Positions 11,637 through 22,790 of a stretch of 64,000 nt of DNA are shown here, piece by piece. The notes beneath the pieces were generated by a model that saw only the letters and a program-made list of their open reading frames with translations, did not search any database and had not been told where the DNA came from. The position numbers were made by a program, and so were the translations under genes. Positions within the stretch are counted from its first letter, which is position 1. Each line of letters starts with the position of its first letter. The stretch comes from Zeugodacus cucurbitae (taxonomy: Eukaryota; Arthropoda; Insecta; Diptera; Tephritidae), in the NCBI RefSeq assembly GCF_028554725.1, contig NC_071671.1, forward strand, positions 53,032,001-53,096,000, given 5' to 3'.

Positions 11637-11965
11637 ACTTTGTTGTTTTTTTTAATCTTGACAAACAGGAGCTCATATATTGTATCTTTGTGGTAATTTG
11701 ATGCAGGCGTTTTATATACATGGATTTAAAAAATGATATTAAGCCTAAAGGTATACTTTTAAAAATTCAATGGTATTTTACGGTTTAATTTATTTAATTT
11801 CTTTACGCTTGACAATCAAGATATCATATGTGACACTTTAAAATTTATCTTGGTGGTTATTTTATGCAGTAATTTTGTATATAAAGTGGTCTCTAATTAC
11901 AGTGTATTCGTCATAAAATTAAAAAAATTATACTGAGCCTAAATGTATGCTTTTAAAAATTCATG
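11637..11965. repeat. Two diverged direct copies of a ~150-195-bp unit
   Basis: The two units share CTTGACAA (11657 and 11808), TTTATGCAG-like sequence, AGCCTAAA.GTATACTTTT and TTTTAAAAATTCA (ending near 11768 and 11962). Spacing of shared blocks drifts from about 151 to 194 bp because the second unit carries an insertion near 11895. The repeat family is not recognised. Confidence 0.5.
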
Positions 11966-12847
11966 TCTGCCTGATTTCTAAGAATTAAAAAATCTGTTCT
12001 ATTTTTTTGCCTTAACTATAATAAAACGCTCAACGCAGGCAAAGGCAGTTCCTGCTGTTGCTCTCGAAGAATTTGCAATACAATCCAAATGCATGATAAA
12101 TATTTAATTCCAATTCATGTTTACAATGAATGAATTCACAAATCGCTCTTTTGCTGCAAGCACTACAAGCAACTATCAAACGAATAAAACGAATCAGCGA
12201 GCAGAAATTGGAAATAGATTACATTTACATGTGTTCGTTTGTATGTATGTGTGTCTGTATATGTGTATAGAATGCTTCTTATTAGTTTGCCAATAATTTG
12301 CAACGATTTTCACCATACGCTATATTGCTTTGTATGCGATATTTGTAGCACACAACAGCTTACAAGGCATACAGAATAAAGCAATATCACAAACACATAT
12401 ACATATTTGTATATATGTATATCTGTACCTATACATGGTTACCAAGTCGATTGTGTACCAAAGCAAATGCATTAAAATTCAAATTCATGCAATTTCTAGC
12501 GTTCGTGGACACACATTGTTGCCAACACTGTGTCACGCTGTTTATTGTATGCATAGTGTTGTTGCTGTTGCCCATTGCTGGTGTTGTCAACAATGCTGTT
12601 ACGTTTGTCGCCAACATGCTTGTCGCCTTACTTACGATAGACACACACACTCACTTTACAACAACAATGCAGAATAAATTTTGTTGTTGTTGTTATTGTT
12701 GTTGCTTCGCATTCTATTGCATATGCATGTGTCTGTGCTGGTTTGCAGGGCATTTGTAACGTGATTGCTGACACCGATTGTTGTTGACAAGGCAAGCAGC
12801 ACTGCCATGTGTCACACACAGGCATATATGTATACATATACATATAT

Positions 12848-12875
12848 ATATACATACATACATACATACATACAA
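12848..12875. repeat. CATA tetranucleotide microsatellite
   Basis: About six CATA units in a row follow an alternating AT stretch. Confidence 0.85.
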
Positions 12876-13074
12876 CTATATGTATGCTTTATTATCAGTT
12901 TAGCTGGAATTTGGTGGCATTTCAACGCGTCGCCAACTAATTTGATTCGTGTCACAGTTGCAGTTGCATGCCACATACCTTGCAACACCCGCTTTTGACA
13001 CCTCACTCCTCTCTCTGTGGTCGCTACTGACTTTGGCTGACTATAGCAGCATCAGCAACAGTTATTTGCTTCTA

Positions 13075-13270
13075 TTGTTGGCTGATTGTAGATTTGTGAC
13101 ACTTTTTTGTTGTTGTTGTTGTTGTTGTTGAAATACTGTTGTTATTGTTTTTACTGACAATTTGCTGCTTTTGTTGTTGTTGCTGATTTTTTGCTTTTAT
13201 TGTTGTTGTTGACACTTTGTTGTTGTTGTTGTTGTTGGTGAAAAGTTGTTGTAATTGTTGTTGCTGATAT
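13075..13270. repeat. TTG trinucleotide microsatellite cluster
   Basis: Several uninterrupted TTG runs (13107-13130 and 13217-13237 the longest) lie within nearly continuous TTG-rich sequence. The minus-strand poly-Q/N frame across it (13072-13524) follows from the repeat. Confidence 0.85.
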
Positions 13271-14326
13271 TTGTTGTTTGTTTTGCGAAGGACATATGTA
13301 CATACATATGTGTCTGCATAACTCTCATTGCCACATATCACACAGTGACACTGAGCGCGCGGAGCACAGCAAATGAGCGAGAGCTTTGTGGTTACAAGTT
13401 GTTTGTATGTACATATATGTATGTGTGCGTGCCTTACTTGCAACTCATGCACATTTTGATATTGTTTTTGTTTCGTTCTTTGCACTTTCTTCCATGTGCA
13501 ACATGCAACTGGCTTGTGGTGCATGACAGCTGGTTATGTTAAAGTTGTTGTTGTTGCAATTTTTTGTTGTTTTTTTATTTCTTATTTTCAACACACACCC
13601 ACACATATGTATATACATATATTCTCTAAGTAGCTATATTCATATAAGTTGCAAGCCAGTAAAACTGCAGCTTCTCTGTGGCTTAGCCATTATAACAAAC
13701 ATAAATTGTTGTTGTTGTTATTGTTGCTGTAAATTTGCTGCTGCATAAACATTTTCTTAAGAGTTTTCTGCTGCTGTCAGGCGAGCCATTTACAAAAGTA
13801 GTTGTTGTAATTGCATTTTACAAATGCTTTGTTGTTATTGTTACAACAACAGACAACAAATTGTTGACAGTTTGTGGTTTTACTTGCTAATTAAATCATT
13901 TTATGCTTTAACTTTTTGTATGCGTATGCAGATTTTGCAAGTGAGTTTTAAGAGATTTATTACGTTGGCAACAACAACAACAACAATTTACTGCTATCCT
14001 TGTAAATATGTTTGTATATCCTTTCACTGTTGTATTTACTAAATTTATCACTTCGAAATGCAATTATTTTGCGAAAATGTGTCAGAGCTTAAGTGAATTT
14101 ATAATCGGTTTTGTGCTAGATTTGAAAATCAATAAATTGCATTTACTATTAGTGATTTAAATCTAATTTCTGTTTTGATTTTAAAATTTGAGATTTTCCA
14201 TAAATAATTTATTAATGCTTTCTAAGCTCTTGTAGAATAAAAATAGCAGCAATTTCCTACAATGCTTCTATTGAATTTAAATTATACTGTTTAATGCTCG
14301 CTTAATTATAAACAAAAAGTTAAAAG

Positions 14327-15830
14327 GTTGCCACTTATTCATAAATTTTAAGTAAAATAAAAATGTATTACTTAACAAGTAAGGAAAGGCTAAGTTCGGG
14401 TGTAACCCAACTTTTTATACACTCGCAATTTATTCATATAATTTTATTAATAAATATAACATACAATTGAACTCACATATTCGTCAATTATTTGGTATAA
14501 AGTCCATTGAAATTTGGTAACCTTAATATTAGGTATTTGAGAGCTAGAGAAAGTTATGACCCGATTTCACCCATTTTTGGCACGAAGTCATATTATAAGA
14601 AGAAAAATATCTGCGAGACTTGCCTATATTTTCGATAAAAAAATATTAGAAGCACTGATTCAGATCGACTTCATAGTCCTGGTATATAGGAAGTAGGTGT
14701 GGTTGTGAACCAATTTGGGCCATTTTCACAAAATATCATTGGGATACAAGGAAAATATCACAAACCCAATTTCATTATTTCATTGGTTGAGTAGTTTCGG
14801 AGATTTGGTTTTTCACTTATAAGTGGGCGGAGCCACACCCATTTAAAATTTTGTATACCAATTTGGGTGGAGCCTTTCTGTACCATTTTTATAATTAAAT
14901 TTAAGGTTTCTGGTGTTTTTCCTTAATAAATTAAAGCAATTTCAGTAATTTCCAACATAACCTTTGTAAGAGAGGTGGGCGTGGTTATAATCCGAATTCC
15001 TTCATTTTTGTACTGTATAAAGTAGTGCCTAAAAGCAACGACCCTAGAAAATTGATATAGCTTTAGTAGTTTACGAGATATGTACATAAAACTTAGTAGG
15101 GGGCCACAACCACTTCCCCAAAAAAATTACATCCAAATATGCCCCTTCATAATGCGATCCTTTGTACCAGATTTTACTTTCATATATGGCTTAGTTATGA
15201 CACTTTATGTGTTTTCGGTTTTCGCCTTTTTGTGGGCGTGGCAGTATACAACTAAATGAAAATTTGTTAAATTTTCAATTTCCTTTGTAAAATATATTTC
15301 TTACGTCAGTTGTCACCTTTTTAAAGTTTTAATAAAAAATTGTTTTGTATGAAAACCAATACATATTGAACAAAAAGCTAAACAGTGAAGAGCTTTAATA
15401 AGACTTATAGTTGAAAATCTTTTTTGGAGAGTGTTGCCACATCTAGAGAAATTAGAATCGAAAGAATCAATTGAATAAAATTGAAAATCAATACTGATAA
15501 ATATACCGAAATTTCCAACCGATAATAATTTTTTGAGAGTTGCCACCTTTTCAGAATTTTTAATAAAAAATTATATATGAAAAACAATTCTTTAGGAACA
15601 AAGGAAAATAACAACATTTGTAATATTTAAGTCTTAGAAGGTTGCCACCTCTTAAAATGCTACAATTAAAAATGCGATAATACAAAAAAAACTTGTTCGA
15701 AGTGCATTGCCGTCTTTTAAAAATTTCAATAAAAATTATTAATATTATAAACGAATATGGATATCAAATTAGGGGAGTTTCTGATGGTGTAAAGTAAAGT
15801 AAAAAAAACATTTGAAGAAGTACTGCCACC
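14327..15830 (+). repeat. GTTGCCA-phased array, interrupted by a dispersed repeat
   Basis: Cores resembling GTTGCCACCT start at 14327, 15309 (GTTGTCACC), 15433, 15539, 15641, 15706 (ATTGCCGTC) and 15822 (ACTGCCACC). Within the right-hand part the spacings are 124, 106, 102, 65 and 116 bp. Each core is followed by a T-rich then A-rich stretch, and often preceded by a GAGAG or GAAG context. The 982-bp gap between the first two cores is occupied by the 14375-15295 repeat. That fits an insertion into an older array. Confidence 0.6.
14375..15295 (+). repeat. Dispersed repeat of the AAGTTCGGGTGTAACC type
   Basis: The segment opens with GGCTAAGTTCGGGTGTAACC and contains several GTGGGCG(T/G)GG motifs (14824, 14974, 15233). 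I recognise this type of sequence as a frequent interspersed repeat in tephritid genomes, but I cannot assign a class. No terminal repeats or coding frame are visible. Boundaries are approximate and set by where the surrounding array resumes. Confidence 0.45.
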
Positions 15831-18640
15831 TATTTAAATTTCTTCAATTAATTAAATTGGTAACATAAATGAAATTTAACAATGTGAATGATATCTTAGA
15901 AATATTCTCCCTGTTGCTAGAAATATTTTCAATAGAATAATATGTTTGTATGGAAGAAAAATGAGGTTAGAAATGATCTTTGGACGAAAAAATCGTTTGG
16001 AATTGTGAAAAATTTGTCAAAGCTGACTTGCAATGCATATCTTTAGGCAAAACCAACACTAGGATCATACTTCAGTCAGCGTATTTAACTTTCTTCAAGC
16101 ATTCCCTGTTCTGAAAATTGAAGAGTTTCATGAAACGAATGTTTTCATTGATTTTTGATTTTATTTTAATTTGAATTTAATAAAATCAAGTTTCATTATT
16201 ATTCATTTAATTTTCATTTAAGCGCAACACTATTGGTGCAGCGGCGCTATTATTGTGCTTTTATTTGCGAATTAATTAAATATATGAATATAATATTAAA
16301 TTGTAGCTTGCCATTTCAATCAGACATAATCATCAGCTTTCATTGACTGCTTTCCAACTAATTTTCATATTTGTATTACTTCTAAATACAGCATTTGCAT
16401 AAGTATTTACCATGAATTTTGATAGGTTTGTGTTCACATAAAATAGCATATTTGCATTACACTCAAGCGCATTGCGGATTTATGCAAATGTGTATGCCAA
16501 AAATAACTGTTTGCGAGGAAATGTATACAATTTGTTTTCATTATTTGAACTATTAGTAGCGTCAATATCGAGTGTGTTGTCAATATTTGTTAGTGAAATT
16601 GTACATTTCCACTTGATCTGTTTAAATATGATTATTAATTGAACTTATTTAACTTGTATGTGTTTTAATTGAGTTACCATAAATGCCTTAAAGCACTCTG
16701 TTGGGGAAATTATTTAAGCTGGTTTATATTTAATTTATTTTTTTTTTATGAATTTTCGTTTGAGTTTTCGAAAAACTTAGTATTTGAATATTTAAAAGGT
16801 TAGTACATAGCTGCATGTGATTAAAATCTATTTAGTGTATTTACTTATTTTTTTTTATTTTTCGCCTCAATTCACCGTTCTAATTAACTTTGTGGTAATA
16901 TGAGCTTTGCTTATGATGTACCAGGGCGTATGAGTAATATTGGCATGACAGTGCGTATGAGTAATGTGCGGTTGAATTGTTCAGTGCCACTTAAATAATA
17001 ACATTTTCATTATTTGTGCTATATAAGTGTGAATAAGCTATATTCCGAAACTAAGTGCATTATGTACATGACTAGTATGTGGTAGAGTGGGGGTTCGAAA
17101 CCCAGTTTTAACTTTTTTACTTACTACGTGTGCCCTAACTCACTCACTTTCTTACACTTAAAGCTTCTCTTAAACATTTTTTTTTTTACTATTAAAAAAC
17201 GGTCTTAAAGCGATGGAAGCCTGTATTAGACCGATAACTTACTGTACAAAGAAAAATTTTCAAGGTTATGCTATTTTAGTCAAGTTCAGAAACAACCCTG
17301 CGATTTTCCTCGGAGTTCTAGATCTTTACATGACCCCAACTGCTTAATCTAAGCTTAACAAAGGCTTTAAAACATTGATGATAAATTCAAAAGTAGGTAA
17401 ATCTCCTTCTCTAAACTGCTACTGCACTAAGCATACAAAAAATAGTCAAGCTTTTCATTACATACCATTCATCTGCCCTTAGAATAGCTACTAGAAGTTA
17501 TTGAATGAAATTCCCTCCTTCATTTACATATCTCACATCAAGCATTTGCATAATTCTTAATGTTATCTGGGAATTAAGAATTCCATGTGGTTTCTAACTG
17601 TGATATCCGACTCATTTTAATGTAAAAATATATATTATAACTGTAAATTGTACTCATTCAATGAGATAACCACAAAAACATCACAACAATAACAACAAAA
17701 CCAATATTTGTTGTTAATGCGTTGATGGCATTAAAGCGAACTGCTGCTGTCATATGCTAAGCACGTTACATACAGACATTCATACATGGTATATATACAT
17801 ATGTTTGCATAAGTGTGTGTGTTTCTGTGCTTGTGGCGCACCTAACTGCTGTTTACTGACCGCAGCCAGCAGCAACAGCTGTCTGACATATGCACACATA
17901 GCTGGTATGGTATGTGCGCTCATATTTATGTGGCAAGGTGTCCATCACTGGAGCTTTGCGCTTCTGCTGTCCATTTAGTTGTATACGATTACATTGTGCA
18001 GCTGCACGAAAGAGCAGTTCAGCGGCAGGCGAGTGATGCATTGATGCTGAATCGTCTTGCAAGTGAAGCGCCAATGGGCTATTTAGTGAGATGGGTAGAG
18101 AAGAAGGAATAAGTGAAGGTAGGCTCTAGAGTACACAATGCATGAGAGAACGTCCGTTAGGTTCGTATACATAGACATACATAGGCATGTATGCGTTTGT
18201 CTTTCTGTTCAGCTGTCCTGGCAAATTACGCTGTCCTGATTACTTATGCAGATCTCTTGCCTCAAAGGCTATTCGATTGCCTCGGTGTACATGTGTGTGT
18301 GTGTGTGTCGGTAAACACACGTGCTGCTAACATCGCTTGGATAGGAGTGTTCGCATGCATCATTAGCTTCATTTATTACAAAAGCGGCTGCATGTGGCGT
18401 CGACCAGTGTTGGTGGCTAAGCAGTGTTGTTGTTGATGTGGTTTAAGCGTTATGCAGGGAGTGGTCGCAAATTGCGCTTGCCCAACTACCACTGGCGTTT
18501 GCTAGGCGATACTTAGGCTTTCATAGCACTTAGAGAGTGCGCGCACTTAGTGCTAATGCTACTTAAGCTTTAGATGTATATGTATGTACATATATACATT
18601 ACATTAGGGTGTTGCATTATATTGATGCAACAAAAAAAAT
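15831..18640. other. Non-coding DNA, nothing identified
   Basis: AT-rich to moderately GC-containing sequence with a short TG run near 18292-18308. Frames at 17754-18436 lack domains and overlap on both strands. No gene is supported. Confidence 0.5.
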
Positions 18641-19450
18641 AATATTTCTAATTCCCAAAATATAACTTTTGCAAATAAAAAGATTTTCACGGTCAAAAAT
18701 GTTTTTAAAAATTTAAGGTTGCCACCTGTTTAAAAAATTTAATTACAATAATTGCTGAGGTTTGAAAAAATTAAAGTGTGAAATTGAGTTGTGGTTGTAG
18801 AAAGCTTGCAGCTGAAAATATTTTTTAAATAGAGCTGCCACCTATACATAACATTGAGGTGTTGCAACAAAAAAATGAATTTTTCTTATCTAAAAGTATA
18901 ATTTATTTCAAATATAGATATTTTTATGACAAAAATGGTTTAACGAAAGTTAGAGTGTTGCCATCTGTTTCAACATTTTAATGGAAATAATTGATGAGAT
19001 ATGAAAAGTTTGTAATGAAAGTATGAAACTGATATGCATGAAGCTTAGAGTTTAAAATAGTTTTCATGGAAAGTTGCCACCTTTTTGATTTTTGAAATAA
19101 AAAAATGAAGAGATAAAAAGAATCAAAGTTAAAAATAACCTTCAAGATCTTAAAGTTGAAAATATTTTTAAGAAGTGTTGCCATCTATTTAGAAAGAAAA
19201 TATGCCAAGAAAAGTAATAAAATTGAAAACACTTCACCATAACAACGAACAGAAATGGTTATGCAAAGTTTACAGTTGAAAATAAATTTTATGTTTTCTG
19301 GGAGAGTTGCCACCTTTTGCAAATGTTTTGTAGATAAACAATAAAATGAAGAAATAATTCAATATGAATGTCGAAATGAAGATTTTAAAGAGAACTTACA
19401 GCTGAAAATATTTTTTGGTAGAGGGTTGCCATCAGTTTAGAATTTTTTTT
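18640..19450 (+). repeat. GTTGCCA-phased diverged tandem array, seven units
   Basis: Cores begin at 18718, 18834, 18957, 19073, 19177, 19306 and 19425, giving spacings of 116, 123, 116, 104, 129 and 119 bp. Most units read (A)GTTGCC(A/T)(C/T)CT(G/A)TTT. Before each core comes AGCTGAAAATATTTTT or a variant (18811, 19155, 19273, 19401). This second conserved block shows that the repeat unit is more than the core. Units are far too diverged to be recent. Confidence 0.75.
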
Positions 19451-21072
19451 ATATATTTATAACAAACTGAAGAAGTTTGTACAGAGTGAAAGAAGAATTG
19501 AACTACATTTTAAAATAAAAATTTTATAAAAATCTCTTAACTGTCCAAAACATTCAAAACGTGATATTTGATATTTTTCAGGAATATTTCTGTCATACTC
19601 AAATTTTTTTTATTACCTAACACAAATATGACCCTAATGCATATCTATATGCATTTTCCGGCAATATTAACGCATTAAAAAGTTGAGCTAAATTTCACAT
19701 AGCAAATGGCATAGTTTCATTAGCACAAATTGAAGGTTATGTGTGCTACTTCGACTTACAGCAATCCATAAATATAATTTCGCAATTTTGAACATTGCGC
19801 TCGGAGAGAAAACGTCGAAAAGTGTGCTAAAACTGACAATTTCAAGCAATTGCACGCTTTTAATGTGAAATAAAAGACGCAAAATTGCAAAGAATTGCAA
19901 AAGAAAGCTTATTGCCGCAAGCGCTTTACCAACTTCTCACCATAATCAGCAGAGACAAAGCGAAAAAAGAGAAAATAATAAATATTTATAAAAATAAATT
20001 AAAGTAAAAGAAACTGAAAAAAATGTCGACAACTTTTTTTGCGCAAACTTCTTGCAACGCAACTTTCATGCCTTCACACTGCTGCGCTGGTCAGTTGAGT
20101 TAAATAAGTAACGCACAACTTTTGCCACATAATTCTTATTTACATTTCGCATTGGGCACACAACAAACCACAGTGTAAGAGAGAGTGTGAGAAATGTGGA
20201 GAAAAAAGCGAAAAGTGTAAAGTAAAAGAAAGTTTCGCAATCAATTGCGAAAAGTAGCTGAAACAGTAAATATAATGGCGATGAAGAGTTATTCGAAAAT
20301 TACGGTATCATCATTGAGTTGGTCTGGTCGAAAAATATATAAATATAATCAACTGGTTGTGAAAGAAAACGAGAAATAATTGCATAAGTGTGGAGAAAGC
20401 GATAAAAGTTTTTATAAATTTTTGCAATTAGTGACTTGCTGGATGTGAAATGAGTATTGAGTGTTCGAAATTGATTGATTATTGAAAGTGATTAATGAAA
20501 TGTTTGTTGTTGGATTTCTGGAGTTATAATACAATATATTATAATACAATAGTGGAATTAATCTTCACATTTCAGTAGAATTTTTTCATATTGAAAAATA
20601 TGAGTTTTCAGAGCCACGCTTTAATGAAACTTATACAGATTTTAAAAAGGAACTTTATTCTATATCATTTTAAGAAAAAAAAAACAAAGACAAAGGCTCT
20701 TCAAGAATTCAATAATGGTTTTCGAGTAGTATTACTTAAAAAAAATAAAACATTAGACTTGTGTGAAATAAATCCTAAGCTATACTTTTTTTCTCTGGCG
20801 AACCTCGAAATTTTGTGACTGAATATACCCATCAAACATTTCGAAAAAATATGAGAAAAATCCCCGCCCGGGATTTTATAAAAATATAAACAAAATTCTA
20901 CCCGCCATCCCGAAATTTCGGGATCAATTTATATAAAATTAGATTTTGTTCTAATTTATTGTTATCGAAATTTTCGGACTGATTAATGGTATGCATGAGA
21001 ATAGAAAAATTCACAAAATCTGGGAATATCTTCATATACCGCTAAATCATATTTCTTTCAATCCCGAAATTT
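19451..21072. other. Non-coding DNA; 19890-20520 is A/G-rich
   Basis: No gene recognised. The part 19890-20520 is rich in GTGAAAAG/GAGAAAAT-like sequence on the plus strand, a style often seen in fly 5'UTR exons, but I see no matching splice donor or promoter that decides it. A palindrome sits at 20907-20924. Confidence 0.4.
20907..20924. repeat. 18-bp perfect palindrome
   Basis: ATCCCGAAATTTCGGGAT is self-complementary. A partial second copy, ATCCCGAAATTTCG, lies at 21061-21074, so the motif is local and repeated. Similar palindromes occur in subterminal regions of some hAT elements, but no element ends were found here. Confidence 0.7.
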
Positions 21073-21181
21073 CGACAGTCATCAAATAAATAGTGAGCGC
21101 ACTCGCGTCTTAGCTCCCACGTCACTGTTGACAGCCATAAATTTGAAATTATAGATATTTTCGTCTATCTGGAAACCAGTG

Positions 21182-22254
21182 CACAGTGGTTCCGCCGTAG
21201 GCCAAAAATAAAAAAATCCATCTCTCAATTTTTTGACAAAATGTAAACCGATGGCCTCCAAATTGTCCAGTCTTTTTATTTTCAAGCCGGGCTTTCCCAA
21301 AAATCTAACGGTACTTTCTTAAAATAGAGTTAAACGCATGAACAACTGTATTTTTTTAAAGCACATCAGAAATTTTTTTTTAAATTCGCAGCAACAACGC
21401 ACTTCAAATTGTTCTGGTAACTGTTCAGGTTAACGAATCAAGATTATTTTTAATGGCTTTTGAAGCTAAGGATATTTATTTTAACTTGTGCAATTAATTA
21501 AGACTAACGTGATTTGTATTTTTTGTGAAATTAGTGTTTTATATCACCTATTTTTTGTACCTTTTTTCTGCGTCTTCCATGTGTTTACATAAAGTTTTTG
21601 TTGTGTTCCCCCGCGATCCCCCGTTATATTTATTTTACATTGTCTTTACCAGAGTCTTAAGGTAATAAAAGTGTTAAAGTTAGGTGCGGAAATTTGCAGA
21701 TGTAGAAGTAATCGTCAAAATAATAATGGCCTTTGAATTGACTATTTTTAAGTTCAAACTCATTATAATTGGACTAAAAAAGCTTGGAAAGAAGGATAAA
21801 CCATCTTTATTTCAATCTATGTACGGTTTACTAGAGGATGCAATATAAGTTTTTGTTCTAATTATAATGGCTGTAGAATGGCAGTGAAAAAATGAACTGT
21901 ATTAAATTGATTGATAATTTGCTTTTTTCCTACATGATTTTTTTATATGATATTATTCTTACAGGTTGAACGTGGGGGTTTGATGGGGGAAACTATAACG
22001 ACAAATCATGTTCAGCTTGTTTATCGCTTTCTTAAATGTTTTTACAAAGCCTTACTGAAAGTTTTGACGCTCCGACCATGACCATGAGAAGTATTTTTGC
22101 GCATGATTGCCATATGATGGCAATTACAGTTCTATGGGAGCTATAGGATCTGGTAGTCCGATGGGGCCAATTTTTATTTTTGGTGAAAATTTCAAAGCGA
22201 TATCTCAACGGGAAGTATTCATGACCGCACCATCATACAAGCCGAACCACTGTG
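21182..22254. mobile_element. Transib-like DNA transposon, 1073 bp, RSS-heptamer termini
   Basis: The element begins CACAGTGGTTC (21182-21192) and ends with the exact reverse complement GAACCACTGTG (22244-22254). It is flanked by 5-bp direct repeats CAGTG (21177-21181 and 22255-22259). The host RTE reading frame is continuous when the element and one CAGTG are removed, which fixes the boundaries. Beyond 11 bp the terminal repeats match only loosely. CACAGTG is the consensus heptamer of V(D)J recombination signals. Transib transposons are known for RSS-like termini and 5-bp target-site duplications, so the superfamily call follows from both. A Transib transposase is several hundred residues long and is not present, so this is a non-autonomous or heavily deleted copy. 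Confidence 0.7.
21726..21848 (+). other. Short open frame inside the Transib-like element
   Basis: A 40-codon ATG-to-TAA frame starting MAFELTIFKFKL, followed by a basic GLKKLGKKDK segment, ending in the middle of the Transib-like element. It has a protein-like composition compared with its surroundings. No domain is recognised. It could be the start of a relict transposase or accessory exon, or chance. Confidence 0.25.
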
Positions 22255-22790
22255 CAGTGTTAACAGCAATAACAATGTCAGCCTCGCAATCCAACGCAGA
22301 ATCACTCTTGTCAACAGGTGCTACTTTGGACTGAGTGGGCAATTTAAAAGTAAAGTCCTCCCCCGACGAACCAAAATCAAACTCTGCAAGTCGCTCATTA
22401 TTCCCGTGCTGATGTATGGTGCAGAAGCGTGGACGACGACAACATAAGATGAGAGGAATCTTGGGGTTTCGAGAGAAAGGTTTTATGCAAGATTTATGGT
22501 CCTCTGAACATTGGCAACGGCGAATACCGCAGACGATGAAACGATGAGCTGTACGATTTATACGACGACATTGACATAGTTCAGCGAATAAAAAGACAGT
22601 GGCTACGCTGGCGAAGTCATGTTATTTGCATGGACGAAAACACTCCAGCTGTGAAAGTGGTCGGGACTGTACCCGCTTGGAGAAGCCGCAGAAGAGGAAT
22701 ACCTTCAGGTCGAAAGTGACATGACTGTACTTGGAATTTCGAAAGGGCGTCAAATTGCAAAACGGAGATATGAATGGCTCGGATCCTATG

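Larger units (their letters stand above)
12001..14320. other. Simple-sequence-rich non-coding DNA, no gene
   Basis: Dominated by TTG/CAA trinucleotide runs, TACATATG motifs and a CATA run. All open frames here (for example 12330-12677 + and 13072-13524 -) are products of these repeats, for example poly-N/Q on the minus strand. I see no host exon. Confidence 0.6.
21076..22790 (+). mobile_element. RTE-like LINE fragment, split by a DNA transposon
   Basis: The left part (21076-21181) encodes SSNK, AHSRLSSHVTVDSHKFEIID and FVYLETS. The right part (22255-22790) resumes with VNSNNNVSL and continues through RRITLVNRCYFGLSGQF, RRTKIKL, LMYGAEAW, GEYRRR and a basic tail. Taken together they match the same family as 4800-6320 and 61404-61926. 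Joining the halves at one copy of the 5-bp duplication restores the reading register. Stops and small indels elsewhere show it was already decaying. Only the end of the RT and the C-terminal tail are present. Confidence 0.85.

Noticed and set aside
12330..13748. Overlapping frames of 60-150 codons on both strands
   Set aside because: They run over TTG/CAA and CATA repeats, with poly-N/Q or C/Y/I-rich translations and no domain or start context.
17072..17110. GGTAGAGTGGGGGTTCGAAACCC, resembling tRNA A and B boxes
   Set aside because: The B-box word fits, but there is no acceptor or anticodon stem and the spacing is far too short for a tRNA. At most it is a tRNA or SINE relic, or chance.
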